Positions 34,062-45,954 are shown, counted from the stretch's first letter. The stretch: 64,000 nucleotides of DNA from Trissonchulus latispiculum (GCA_030248195.1 JASAND010011456.1:1-64000); one strand, 5' to 3'. Translations and numbers: made by a program. The notes: a model not told the origin generated them from the letters alone.

Positions 34062-34483
34062 CTGGGTTTTTTATTGGGGGGGGGGGGGGGTGGGGGCCCC
34101 CCTCCACTTTTTGGGTTCGCCCCCACCCGGCCCCACCCCCACTTTTTTGGGCTTCCCCCCCACTCACAATAAGGTGCCCAGAAAATGCAAAATTTTAAGG
34201 ATGTTTGGTCAAAATTTTCAAAAATTTTCCGGCTTCGTCGGAATATGTTTTGCTCAGAAATCGTCTATTTTAGTACTCAAACTCAATTTTTGAGCACTTT
34301 TAAGCATAGTTATAGCAGTATGTAGAAAACAGGCTATTTTTACCTGCATTTTTAGCGCTTTTAGACCACTTTAGACCACCACCCCCCCCACTTTTGGGTT
34401 CCGGCCCCCCCACTAGTGGGGGGGGGGGGGGCTCCCCCCCCCACTCTCCCCAACCCCACTTTTTTCGCCTAGAAAAAGCCCAG
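34062..34483. mobile_element. CTGGGTTTTTTATTGG-ended G-run element
   Basis: Ends CTGGGTTTTTTATTGGG and, from the right, CTGGGCTTTTTCTAGG; flanks TATGT (34057-34061) and TATAT (34484-34488) give 4 of 5 TSD bases. Empty site in the inverted host copy at about 54940-54944. Confidence 0.75.
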
Positions 34484-35311
34484 TATATACGTAAGTGTTA
34501 AACAAAAGTTATTCAAAACAAAAATAAAAGTTATTCATAGTGTTAAACTTTATGAAAACTGTCCAGTTGATGCTGCATTTTCAACGGCACATGAGAGATC
34601 TCAAACAAAGCTACTTAGATTGGCTTTTTGGTTTATTCTAAATAAATATAGTTCAATTTTTAAGAACTGTAAGGGCCGGGTGGGTTTTTCTCCCATTTGG
34701 ATTTCCCCCGCTACTTTTTGCATTATATATATATACCGACTAACGGTACAACCTGAGAAGTGCAAATTAGGATTAAATTAAAAGAAAGTTCTGTAAGTAC
34801 GCCAAGCATATGTACGATAGTCTGCAACCTTCTCAGCGGGGCATAGAAGGTGGGGTACGTATGCAAAATTTGACGCTTTTATTTTGCTTTTTTTGACGCA
34901 TCGGAAAAAATGGAAAAATCTTCGGGACGTGTTCTTAAAGTTAATTTATGAAATCAGAATGTGAGGGAACTATCAAACAGAGTGTTTACTAAAGTAATAA
35001 GGCGATATATATATATTACTACTAAACATTTACTAATTTTGGAAATTAATATTTTTTGCTGTTGAGTGTGTATACGATTGAGTACACCAGGTAGAGTTAG
35101 TATTTCCATGATTAACAGTCAAGTGTTCAACCCAAGACTGTGAAAACGTCTGGATTTGTTAAGGATTTGTTAACTTTACGAAATGTATTATATACCTGCG
35201 AAAACCGCCAAGGTGTACAGTGTGTAGCTTGCATTAACGTATCGATTACTGAAAATATTGGATTTCTGTACTCAATACTGCTACCTTCATAAGCGCTTCT
35301 GTCATTGCATT

Positions 35312-35745
35312 CATAGGTGTACCAGGCTACAGTTTACCCCCTTTTAGACCCCCCCCCACAACCACCGAGAGGCCAGACCCCCCACCCCCAAATACCCGAC
35401 CTCGACTTCTCCCCCCCCCCCAAGCCGAGCTCAGACCCCCCCCCCTCCCCCCCCCCCCCATAAAATAGGGTCCAGACAAGACAAGACAAAAATGCTAAAT
35501 TTTTGCAACTTTCCAAAAATTTTCTGAAAAACGCTAAAAAATAGGTTTTAAAACGCAATACGAGTGGTTTTTTATTAGATTTATGTCGAAAATAGTCGAT
35601 TTTATGTAAAAAAGGCCATTTTAGCTGAAAAATGTGGGTACAGTTTGGGTAAAGTTTGTTTTGAAAATTTCCGATTTTTGAGACCCCCCCAAGCCAGATT
35701 TGGACTTTTTACCCCCCCCCCCACCCAAACAGGGGTACACCTATG
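35312..35745. mobile_element. CATAGGTGTACC-ended element
   Basis: Left CATAGGTGTACCAGGC, right GGTACACCTATG, inverted; C/G runs inside both ends and an AT-rich middle. Same ends as 38542-39408, where an 8-bp TSD is clear; here the flanks differ. Confidence 0.65.
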
Positions 35746-35932
35746 GTTCTCAGCTAGCCCTCATGATAAAAACTTACTTACTTGTACTTTTTCCATCTCT
35801 ACTGCTGCTGCAGCAATCTGATGGGCTCCGGATCTATAAAAAACTTGTTTAACCGTAAACCTCCACAATCTCAAAATAGCAAACATCCGAAAATGTGGGT
35901 TTCCCCCCATGGCTATAGATTATACGTTATAC

Positions 35933-35941
35933 CAAGAGTAC

Positions 35942-35997
<56 letters not shown>

Positions 35998-36322
35998 AGT
36001 GTGACAGCAGGCAAGCTCTGTTATCAGCTGCAGGTACATGCTCTGCACGCTAACGGCTGACCCCCCCCCACAAATGTGTATATATGTGCTCTTCAAAGAA
36101 ATTTGGCCGCTACGCTTGCATGCTGAAGCTCGAAAACAGAACTACTCAGTTGGTTCAATGTGCGTCTGTTGCGAGCTTTAACACGCAAAGATAGCTTGCG
36201 AATTTCTTTGAAGAGCACATACACGTTTGTGGGGGGTCAACCGTTAGCGAATATAGCATGGACCTACAGCTGATAACAGAGAGCTTGCCTGCTGTCACAC
36301 TCTTATGTATTATGTACTCTTG
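35933..36322. mobile_element. CAAGAGTACATAAT-ended foldback element with 7-bp TSD and (AT)n
   Basis: Inverted ends CAAGAGTACATAAT, TSD GTTATAC at 35926-35932 and 36323-36329. Arms continue inverted through gtgacagcaggcaagctctg and ttatcagctg. The left arm holds about 50 bp of alternating AT. A decayed relative of the right arm lies at 63485-63590. Confidence 0.82.
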
Positions 36323-36413
36323 GTTATACATATGCAAAAGCAAAATTCTCAAAATTAATCTTTGACTAATGCTTTAATAAATGTTAGACAAATATATAAT
36401 ATTATATACTAGA

Positions 36414-37520
36414 CAAGGAAAATGCAATCATATGAATCTTTTTGATGACATTTCACAATATATATAGTAGAAAATAATTAGAAAAATTTGGATTTCTTTT
36501 CTAATTTTTTAATTTCAAAACAATCAGAAAATAATTAGAAAAAATTTGAATATATAGTTTTCTAATTGTTTTCTAGTTTGGAAAACAATTGGAAAAAGAA
36601 AACAATTAGAAAACAATTAAGATTTTATTTTCTAATTGTTTTCTAATTTAGAAAACAATTTGAAAAGAATTAGAAAACAACTAGAAAAAATTTGTCAACT
36701 GTAGAAAATAATTAGAAAAAATTAGAAAACATTTAATTTTTTCTAATTGTTTTCTAGAAATGGGCTTCGTGTGTGAGGTGGGGTTCGGAAAAATTGAATT
36801 TGGGGGGGGGGTAAGAAATTTTTTGGTCAAAAATTTAGAAAAAATTCGCAAATTTGCTAAAAAAGCTTTATTTCCAACTAAAAATCAAAAATATCTCGTC
36901 ATGTTTGCTCATTTGTTCGAAAAAACTTGGATTTTTTGCAAAAATTTTTTATTTTTCCAAAAAATTTCAAGTTTTTACTAATTTTGAGGCAAAATTTTTA
37001 AAATTTTGAGGGTGGGGTCTGGTAAATTTGGGTGGGTGGGGTCAGGGATTTGGCCATTTGGGGGTGGGGTCTGCCTCCAAAATTTCTAGGGTGGGGTCGG
37101 CACTTTTCCATTTGAGGGGGGGTCACACGAAGCCCTTTTTTAGAAAACAATTAGAAAACTCACTGATTTTTTTCAATTTTTTTCTTAATGTTTTCTAAAA
37201 TTTTTCTAATTATTTTGTCATTGTTTTGTAATTGTTTTCCAATTGTTTTCAAAAGTCTAGCTGTCCATTTTCTAATTAATTTCTGCATTAATTAATTTCT
37301 TATTGTTTTCTAATTGACTTCTTATTGTTTTCGAGAAAAAATGTCGATATTTCTAATTGTTTTCTAAATAGTTTCTTATGTTTTCTAAAATGTTTCCATT
37401 GTTTTCTAACCGATGAAAAATTGATAAGCTCATGAAAATACTGCGGTTACGCTACGCTTCCATAATGCACATCAGAACTACAAAGAGTATATATAAATGC
37501 TGTTTCATAAGCAATAGCAA
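36414..37520. mobile_element. Composite with inverted TTTTCTAATTGTTTTC arrays around a G-rich CACACGAAGCCC core
   Basis: Left array (36465-36757) of attagaaaacaattagaaaa words, then TTCTAGAAATGGGCTTCGTGTG, a G-rich core, CACACGAAGCCCTTTTTTAGAA, then a right array (37140-37410). The 22-bp boundary segments are inverted repeats. The outer limits are set by the segments shared with 39590-39640 and 32390-32460; TSD not determined. Confidence 0.6.
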
Positions 37521-37752
37521 GGGCGAGCAATGGGAGTGGGGCCGTGGGGGCCCCATAAACGACCTTCCCCCCAAAATTCATTCCAGTCACCCCCGCCCCT
37601 ACCGGCTTCGCTGTAGACTTTAAATCTTTTTTGCCTTTTTGACCACTAAACCTCCATTTTTTGTGATAAAAACTAACCTTTACAGTGTACGCTAGAAAAA
37701 CATCCCTGTTTTTTATTTCTACAAAAATTTTCGCCCCCCCCCCCCCCACCAC

Positions 37753-38174
37753 CTGGGGTATTTTAGGCAAAAATAAGTGGGGGGAAGAGTGGGGGGGGGG
37801 CGCCCGCCCCCACCCCCCACTAGTGGGGGGAGGTCCAAAAAAAGGGGGGGTAATTACATGAGCTAAAAATGCTAAAAATACAGTATAAAAAGCTTGTTTT
37901 CTACATTTATATACTGCTATAACTAAGCTTAAAAGTGTTCAAAAATTAAGTTTTGGCACTAAAATAGACGCATTTTGTCCAGAAAAGTCCGAATTCCGAA
38001 AATTCCGAAAAAAATTCCAAACAACCAAAAATCCTAAAAATTTGGCAATTTCTGGGCACCTTAGGGTGAGTGGGGGGAAGCCCAAAAACGTTGGGGGGGG
38101 AGAGATCGACTGGGGAGAACCCAAAAAGTGGGGAGGGGGGGAGCGCCCACCCCCCCCCCAAGAAAAAACCCCAG
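37753..38174. mobile_element. CTGGGGTATTTTAGGC-ended G-run element (inverted relative of 34062-34483)
   Basis: Left CTGGGGTATTTTAGGC and right AAGAAAAAACCCCAG are inverted; the centre is the reverse complement of the 34062-34483 centre. Long G and C runs inside both ends. Flanking 5-bp repeats do not match. Confidence 0.6.
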
Positions 38175-38541
38175 AACAAATTCCCTACCCTTCGGATTTT
38201 TGTGACCCAGAGTGAGAAGCCCCCTCAAGAAAGAAAATAGAATATATAAACCTAGAATGTAATGCATAAAAAGCCCATCTATCCTTAGCTATGAAAGAAA
38301 AAGTCAACGGCTGTATAAATTCCAGCAAACGACAAACGAAAATACTATGCTGCAGTTGCTAAGAAGCAACTGAATGGTCATAATGTGATGGAGTCCGATA
38401 AAACTCAGCAAAATATATATACGTATATATATACTAATTAAAGTTGAATTTTACACAAGAAGTGTCAGAATCGCGCTACGACAATTTTTAGGACCTGTGA
38501 GGGGTTGGTTTATTTCCCCCAATTGGGTTTTCCCCCGCTAC

Positions 38542-39408
38542 CATAGGTGTGGCTGGCGAAAAAAGTGGGGGTGGGGGTTTGAAAAAAGTAGGGGGGGTTT
38601 GGCAAAAAAGGGCAAGGGGGGTCGCGAAAAAGTCGATTTGGGGGGAGGGGGTAAGAAATATTTTCGAGGGGGGGTCGTCGAAAAATCGGTTTTTCGCTAA
38701 AAAACTGAAAATTTTTCTCAACTTTCAGCAATTTTTAGCGATTTTTAAGGTAATAAGGCGAATTTTCGCAATTTTTCGCTAATTTTTTGAAAATTTTCGA
38801 ATTTTTGGCTAAAAACTTGCAAAAATCCGGGTAGGGGGTTGAAAATTTTTAGGGGGGGGGGGGTCGGCCGAAGGCCATTTGGGGGGAGGGGTACGTCAAG
38901 TTAGCTGATCAGGTTTAACTACAAATTATAATTTTGGTATCATTGGATAGCCCTATATGTAGTATAGGGCTATAATATAATACTACATAGATATATGTAG
39001 TATTTGTAGTTACTTTCCTTTCAGTTTGTAAGTTATAAGGTTAATGAGAAATCAACGTTTGAAATTTCATATCTTTAACACACAATACGTATGTCTCTGC
39101 TGTGACTCAGATTTGGTCACGTGGACGTGACTGCATCACATCACATGTGCTAGAGATTACATTCTATATGTTAAAGATATGAAATTGCAAACGCTGATTT
39201 CTCATTAACCTTACAACTACAAATTAAAAGGAAAGTTACTTCATATGCTACAAATTGAGGGCTATCAAACGATACCAAAATTATAATTTGTAGTTAAATC
39301 TGGTCAGCTGACTTGACTTACGTTAAAAAATTTTTTCGGGGGGAGGGTCTGCGACCCCTCCATTTGGGGGGAGGGGTCCCCCCCACCCCCCCCCCTAACA
39401 CACCTATG
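38542..39408. mobile_element. CATAGGTGTGGC-ended hAT-like element with nested foldback
   Basis: Left CATAGGTGTGGCTGGCG, right AACACACCTATG, perfect 8-bp TSD CCCGCTAC (38534-38541, 39409-39416). The unoccupied site CCCGCTAC within the same host phrase is at 34707-34714. It contains the insertion at 38895-39317. Confidence 0.87.
38895..39317. mobile_element. Foldback MITE with ~45-bp inverted ends and long internal palindrome
   Basis: GTCAAGTTAGCTGATCAGGT at the left pairs with the right end (39317 leftward: GTCAAGTCAGCTGACCAGAT), and pairing continues through aactacaaattataattttg, then again in gtagttactttcctttc, ggttaatgagaaatca and catatctttaacac arms. Flanked by TAC / (T)TAC. The homologous site without insertion is at about 40245 in the related element. 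Confidence 0.72.
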
Positions 39409-39589
39409 CCCGCTACTTTTTGTATACCGAGTACCGACCTAACGGTACAACCTAGAAAAGTGCAAATGGGCTTAAAAGGAAGTTCTAAGTACGCCAAGTA
39501 TACGATGGTATAGAGTTCTCAGCTAGCCCTTATACCAAAAAAGTTCCAGCCAAAATCCGAAAAAGTGGGTTTTGCCCCCATGGCTATAG

Positions 39590-40355
39590 ACACGGAAAAT
39601 GGAACCACGTGAACCTTTTTGATGATATTTCACAAAATTAGAAAATAATTAGAAAAAATTAGAATAGTTTTCTAATTGTTTTCTAGTTTGGAAAACAATT
39701 GGAAAAAATTAAGAAAACAATTAGAAAACAATTAAGATTTTATTTTCTAATTATTTTCTAATGGAGAAAATAATTTGAAAACAATTAGAAAACAACTAGA
39801 AAAAATTTGTCAACTGTAGAAAACAATTAGAAAATATTTAGAAAAAATTTAATTTTTTCTAATTGTTTTCTAAAAATGGGCATCGTGTGGGGTGGGGGGG
39901 TCTAAAAAGGGGTGGCTGGCGAAAAAAGTGGGGATGGGGGTTTGAAAAAAAGTAGGTAGGGGGGTTTGGCAAAAAAGGGGGTGGGGGGTCGAAAAAAGTC
40001 GATTTGGGGGGAGTGCGGGGTAAGAAAAATGTTCGGGGGAGTCATCGAAAAATCGGTTTTTCGTTAGAAAACTGAAAAATTTTCTCAATTTTCAGCTATT
40101 TTCAGCTATTTTTAAGTTAACTAAGCGAATTTTAGTAATTTTTCGCTAATTTTCTGAAAATTTTCAAATTTTTGGCTAAAAATTTGTACGAATTCAGGTG
40201 GGGGGTTGAAAATTTTTAGGGGGGTCGGCCGACATCCGATTTGGGGGAGGGGTAGAAAAAATTTTTTAGGGGGAGGGTTGACGATTCCTCCATTTGGGGG
40301 GAGGGGTCCCCCTCCCGCAGGGGGCAAACTGTAGCTTGGTTGGTACACCTATATG
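39590..40355. repeat. Left-arm TTTTCTAATTG array followed by GGTGGCTGGCG element
   Basis: 39640-39885 repeats the array of 36465-36757 in the same order. From 39911 GGTGGCTGGCGAAAAAAGTG to the TACACCTAT near 40350 it is a shorter relative of 38542-39408 that lacks the nested foldback. Confidence 0.6.
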
Positions 40356-43104
40356 TGACTGATGCCCACCCCTACCCCCCTAATTTGTTTAAAACCCTAA
40401 AAGCCAAACAATTTATAGTATTTAAATTCTAGAGATTATTATATACGGAAATCTAAATCAACTTAATTTCTATTTGTGCACCTACACGCCAGTTACATAT
40501 TAATTTAGGCTATTACCGACATCATTGTTGAAAACAAGTAAATAAAAAACCTGTCACTGGTGCGGATTTTAGCCACCACGTTATGTGGATGTGACTTTTT
40601 ATGCTCTGACCTGCTCGCTCTTGATGCGCGCATAACAAAGCAGACTGCTGACTGCTGAGCTGGTTAAAATTAGTGCTTGGCGTATAAGCTTCAACAAAAC
40701 TTTGAAACTCCTATCGTAGAAGGGAGTTGCAATGTCGAGAACAAGATGGTAAGCTACAACATAAGGTCGCGATTCCATTTGTGCACATATGGTTAGTACA
40801 GCAAGTTGAAATTTGATAAAACTTTCCATCATAAAGTTATTTGGCCCATGTGGTTTGCCGATTGTTTTTTGAAGCGTTTATTTTCATGGGGCTCTTTGGG
40901 TTCAGTGGTAATTTTTGTGATTTGATCCATAACTAATGTGTACTTTATTTTTTGATGGGGGTTCTTGGGGATTTTTAAATTTTTTCAGGAGATTTGCTCC
41001 TAATTTCCTAATTTTAAGGGGACGCTTGCATAACCGGGAATATTTCAACAATAAGAACACCAACAGAAGAAGTTCTCCTGGATCCATTTCAATACAATCC
41101 ATTTCTAGTTGGAGCAAAATACTAGAGATGTGACGAATTTGAAGAATTCAGCGCTTGGCTTGCTTCTTACATAACAGGGATCAATTCAAATTTTCAAAAT
41201 GGTGTTATTTGTTAACGGCAGAATAAGAGTAGCTCAAATTTCGCAGAAATGTATAAATCAACCTAATGCAGGGTGAATTTTTCAGTTTTTTATTTATGCA
41301 ATTTTCAGTATTGTATAAACGTTCAAAACTTTGAAAATCAATATTTCATGGTATGCACATTTTAAACAAAAAATAAAAAAGTTGCTTCTCCGCAATTTGC
41401 CAATAAACATGCATGCAAAATTTGAGCATGTTAGGTTGCAGCATTTATGAAAAAATCTATTTAGAATATTTCGCACAGTTTGCTTCTGTTGCGCGTTTTT
41501 AGTAAACTTTTAATAAATAGCATAGCTTATTTCATAAAATAATTAACAATTCTAACACAAAGGCATCTTGAACGCCCTGTAGAATTTATTGTCCAACGAT
41601 TAGATTTTACTTTACTCTACGTTATGAGAATAGTCAACGTAAATTTTTCATATATTCTACCACCTGTAACGTTTGGTACCACATATAGAAGTAGAAGACA
41701 TTTTCCCATGTTGTAAAACTCTTCTTATGCTCTTCCGCTTAGTGCATTCAAATTTATGATATGAAGCTTAAATAAAATTTCTATGTTTTAAGCCAGGATG
41801 GTAGCCATCTAATCACGTAGCGTCAGTTGCCGAAATTTTGTCAGCACATAGACCGCTAACCAAAACAGATTCACTGAGCTTTTCTTTAAAATTGAACAAT
41901 CTGTCCAAATTTTACACTTATAGCCCCGACAATGGAAGTGCCACCTCCCTAATGTTTGATCCTGAGAGTTCCGGATTCCAGGGTTTCCGAAAAGTGTGTG
42001 CTTTGTCTGAATTTAAATCTATTACGAACTTGTTCCAGGTTTCCATTGATACCCATATTGTGGATATAGGATGTAGTAGGCACACAAATTTCAATCTAAA
42101 TATCTGAGAAAAGCCAGGAGTACCCCACCCCAGTACACCCCGGTTATGCTACAAATTTGATGACTGAGATACATATGTAGATATGCACACATTATAAACA
42201 TACCATTACGCGTGGAAAAAATTTAAGAACCTTTTTTTCTGATGGGGGTTCTTTCTTGAGCTTCCATCTTTTATCTTGACTTGGGCCACTTACTTTAGCA
42301 ATATAACACCCTACGCACAGTCCGGCTTCAAAAATAGGCATTTCCTTTGTAGGAGGTTCTGTTCTCGTTGTGTTCAGCATTTTGGTTTTGGAAGCAATTT
42401 TGAGAAACACCAAATTTCATATTTTGGAGTCAAAACTCCTCCATTCTTGCTAAAATCAGTTTAGCCATTATTTCTTCAACTATAAATGCCAACGATAAAG
42501 GTAAAGGTGTCAAGTTGAAGGCCTTAGAAATTAATCCGATGCTTAACCATTTTCCAGTCACTCTCCAAAGGCGGTAAGACTAGCAAAGGTTGTTTTTCCC
42601 GAATTCTTTTCGACGATTGTGGAACATTTAGTGTGCACTGTATTGGAGAGTAGCCACCGCAAGTTTTTACGCATAAACACCCGGGATCTTGTTTATTTGC
42701 TCCGATTGGTAGTTTCTAGGCAAAGCGGTTTCTTGACAAAGTTTGGAAAGCTTGGGCAAAAATCAAGTTTCGCACACATTTAGCTAATTTCTCCATAACG
42801 AAGTCTGAGTCTATAATAACTAAAAAATTAGTTATTTGATAGAGGCACCGGTCGATGACATAACCGAGGTTTCTTGAAAAATTTATTTCTGTCTGCAGAA
42901 AGGACGGATAAATTGCACTTCTTCCAAAATCAGTTAACTTTTTGAAAACAAAACTCAGTCACTTTGTGTCCATAAAGAGAAAGTGCTAGGCTACATTGTG
43001 GTGTAAAGATGACCTCTTAGTTCCAAAAAATGTAGGAAAAATAATTGTTCAAAGTTGATGTCTTCAAAAGGCATCACCACCTTAAAGTGCTGGCATCGAA
43101 TTTA
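40356..43104. other. Low-copy AT-rich intergenic sequence, Sec16 to TMUB
   Basis: About 2.7 kb with no recognisable element or coding exon; short ORFs on both strands lack splice support and codon structure. Part next to 43676 may be TMUB 3' UTR. Confidence 0.45.
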
Positions 43105-43239
43105 CCCTGGACTGCACCAACCCAAGTTTAAGAATAGCTCCAGAATAGCGGAAGACTAACATCCATTTTGAATGGAAAACTAGCAGCTAGTCTATCTATT
43201 CCGCAGCTATTCTTAAACTTTGGTTGGTGCAGTCCACGG
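43105..43239. mobile_element. Small Harbinger-like MITE (TTA TSD)
   Basis: 135-bp palindrome-like element: CCCTGGACTGCACCAACC at left, reverse complement of the right end CCGTGGACTGCACCAACC, continuing in inverted order through aagtttaagaatagct. TTA at 43102-43104 and 43240-43242. Confidence 0.72.
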
Positions 43240-43675
43240 TTAGTAACTTTTCTTTGACCCGGAAAGCCTTTGTGCAAGTAGGCAAAGGTTTCTAAATTTA
43301 TATTTTGGCATTCTATGACATTCTGGGACCAGTGAAAAGACCTTTGAACTTTGGCATGGACACGAGGCGTTTTTTAGTTCAATAGTCTTTTATACTCAAC
43401 TAATAACCCTGAACATGACACCAAATCCCGTACAGAAAACAGCTCCTATTAAGTGGCAAAAACCTGAAAGTTAGATGTACGAATAGTATAGTAAATATTC
43501 AAATTTATATCTTGTGTTATACTACACAAAAATGGTAATCTAAACCTACACTAACCTAAAATCATTAGACACAGTTAGTTTTACTAGTAGCCAAGAGCGG
43601 ACAATTTACAACAGCATGTGGAGGAATAAGCTTTGTGGTAGTAATATGTAGAGTTTAAAGTTCCAGCTTCAAAAA

Positions 43676-44243
43676 TCAACTAGCCACTACACCAGGTTGT
43701 TGTTGTTGTTGTTGTTGACTGCTTTCTCGCTGCCGAGCCGCTTCCATTCGAGCTCGTCGTCCCGAGCCATAAATAAAGGTGGCATACAGTACACTGCAGA
43801 CCAGCAGTGTAAACAGGGACGTAAAGTCAAAGTACTCCGGATAAATGAACCAAGCCGACCAAAGGAAGGCAAACTTTAGCCCAAAAATCAGATAGATATG
43901 ATTGCCCAAATTCAGCCCACTGCCCGTCTCACCGGACTCCCGCATGCTCGGACCTGGCCCGGACCCTGCGGCCGAAACCCAAGGTCCACCTGTTCCCTGG
44001 CCAGCGGTGAAAAACGCCAACCCTCCGGTCGCATGAAAGGGAGGTTCGTTCATGACGCCCGTCTCCCCGGCTCCGTTCTGGTGTCGCTCTGCGGACAAAG
44101 GCGTCGACGAGATATGACAATGGATAGCACAGCCGTCAAACACGCCATAGCTTTCCAGTGAGCGGCTGTCATCGCGGAGCAGCTGACCGTTATAGATCAG
44201 ACGGATCACCTTCCCCGAGTCAACCTCGTCCGCAAAATGGTCC
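43676..44243 (-). CDS. Tmub: TMUB1/2-like protein, last exon
   Basis: TMUB proteins (TMUB1/HOPS, TMUB2) are membrane proteins with a cytosolic ubiquitin-like domain; TMUB1 links the HRD1/gp78 ERAD machinery and escorts client proteins. Acceptor ctgtcttgcag at 44245-44244; the exon completes the ubiquitin fold with VIRLIYNGQLLRDDSRSLES and GCAIHCHIS (family: VRLIYQGQLLGDD ... LHCHVS), residues about 166-213 of 354. A Gly/Ser-rich linker follows, then two hydrophobic helices between residues about 281 and 326 (YLIFGLKFAFLWSAWFIY; LFTLLVCSVLYATFIYG), and a basic Arg-rich tail with a seven-Gln run before the TGA at 43678-43676. Fourth of four coding exons. Confidence 0.9.
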
Positions 44244-44573
44244 CTGCAAGACAGAAGAAAATAAAACACCAAATAAATAAATAAACATACTGCAATTCAA
44301 CATAGAGTGACTAATAAAAATAGGGATGACTGCTGGGCGGGCGCCTTTCGTTATCTTTTTAATGGTTTGGCATCCTTCCGCCTGTTTTACATACAATGGA
44401 ATACGAAATGGAAAATTAATGGAATTTGCAAAACAATTTGCTACCATTTTTGTTCCCTGTGAGGCTCAACAACTCAAAGTTTGTAAATTTTGAGGCGCCG
44501 CCCCAGTCCTAGCACAATATATTGTTAGGTACACAACGATCGAAAGCTTTCAAATGGTATATACTCATATTGG

Positions 44574-45542
44574 CAGGGTTGGGCGAGACCTAGATTTCAC
44601 CGAGACTAAAGCCCGGTTCACGATGGTGTGCTTTGTGCTTTTGTGCTTTCTCGGTTCATGATGGTTTGAAAAGCACAATGCTTTGTGCTTTGTACTTTCC
44701 CGGTTCATGATGGTTTTCTGTGCTTTGTGCTTTTGTGCTTTTGGTGTGCTTTGGGGATGTTTGACCATGTCAAACATTTTGAGTTGTGCTTTCTGTGCTT
44801 TCCAATCAAAACAATGATGATTGGTCAAAAGCTGAAACTGGACGTCACCTGAGCACTACAGTATTCCCAAAGCAGAAATAAAACTTATTTGGACAAAATT
44901 TGAAATTAAGTTTTTGGGGGCATAAGTATTTAATAATTATGATGAATTAGCTATCCTAAATAAATTAAGGATTAATTAAATAATTATTAAGGATCGTTAT
45001 TATTACTAAGATAAATTATATTTGAAAAACGTCAATAAACTTTATCCATAACGTTTTTTAAAATATCAAAATTTTGAAAACCCTCCAAACTTGCTTCCGT
45101 GAACTTTGCTTTTGATATTGTGCTTTCTCATCATGAACCATTAGTTTTCTGTCTCCTGAGCACAAAACACAAAGCACTGTCTCCCGAGCACAAAGCACAA
45201 AGCACAGGAGACGAAAGCACAAAGCATTTTATCGTGAACCGGGCTTAAGACTGGCCAAGTCTCAGCTTTTGGGCGAGACCAAGACCGGGACTAGCGATTT
45301 TAAGCTTAAACTTAATTTCTTCCTTTTTTGAGGCTTTGGCTCATCATTAGGGACTTTAGCACATAAACATACGGATTCCGCACTTCGTCAGTTAATTTTC
45401 GTTACATTGATCTTCACTGAAATTTGATGTCTTCAAAAATTTTCCGGTCTTGGTCGGAGACCGAGACTTTTGAGCGAGCGAGACCGAGACCGAGACTGGA
45501 CAAAGTCTCGGCATTTAGGCGAGACCGAGACTCCCAACCCTG
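44574..45542. mobile_element. hAT-like element with GAGACC arrays, copy 2 (with nested insertion)
   Basis: CAGGGTTGGGCGAGACC ... GAGACTCCCAACCCTG with perfect 8-bp TSD CATATTGG (44566-44573, 45543-45550). Internal phrase ttttaagcttaaacttaatttc matches copy 1 near 17020. Lies between the last two TMUB exons. Without the nested 636-bp element it would be about 330 bp, like copy 1. Confidence 0.9.
44610..45245. mobile_element. Harbinger-like element with TTGTGCTT arrays, nested in the hAT copy
   Basis: Perfect 15-bp inverted ends AGCCCGGTTCACGAT, TSD TAA (44607-44609, 45246-45248). Subterminal arrays of tgctttgtgctttt at the left and of caaagcacaaagcac at the right. The empty hAT sequence reads gagaccgagactgg in copy 1, so the site became gagac-TAA-gactgg. 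Confidence 0.88.
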
Positions 45543-45954
45543 CATATTGGACAGTTTCCGTCTCAGTTTACTTTAAACTGTGATCATAGACAACAAAGAC
45601 CATGTCAAGTACTTGTGCATGCCGCATCGGATGCCACTCCACAGGTGTCCGCGAGCACTTCACCCCACACAATACCCAGGTGCTAAATTTTACCCAAATC
45701 TATTTACCCTAGCAAAAGTTAATGAAACCGACAGCAACGGCAATAAACTAATAAATAAAAACGGAAACGGCTACATTTTTGATGAAAAAACGGCAACCCA
45801 ACTGGTTGGCCATGCTTGCTGAGATTCCTTGGAGTAAATCTTACTGCTTTCTTCTTTTTATTTGCTGCCCCTCTTATATAAGTACCGTCTATTGATTTCA
45901 GACTATTTGATTAATTACAGAATAATTTATTGAAAATTGGGTGGCGCTAATTAC

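Larger units (their letters stand above)
33380..34800 (+). repeat. Large dispersed repeat, inverted copy at 54700-55165
   Basis: Starting at cgctgcgtcatcctatgcgg and continuing through 'attctctacacgatag', 'cggcacatgagagatctcaa' and the GGGTTTTTCTCCC palindrome, it is colinear with the reverse complement of 55165-54700. The 54-55 kb copy lacks the insertions at 33609-34036 and 34062-34483 and so records their empty sites. Confidence 0.75.

Noticed and set aside
41838..42107. 89-codon ORF in the Sec16-TMUB spacer
   Set aside because: No homology recognised and no splice signals around it; not enough to call a gene.
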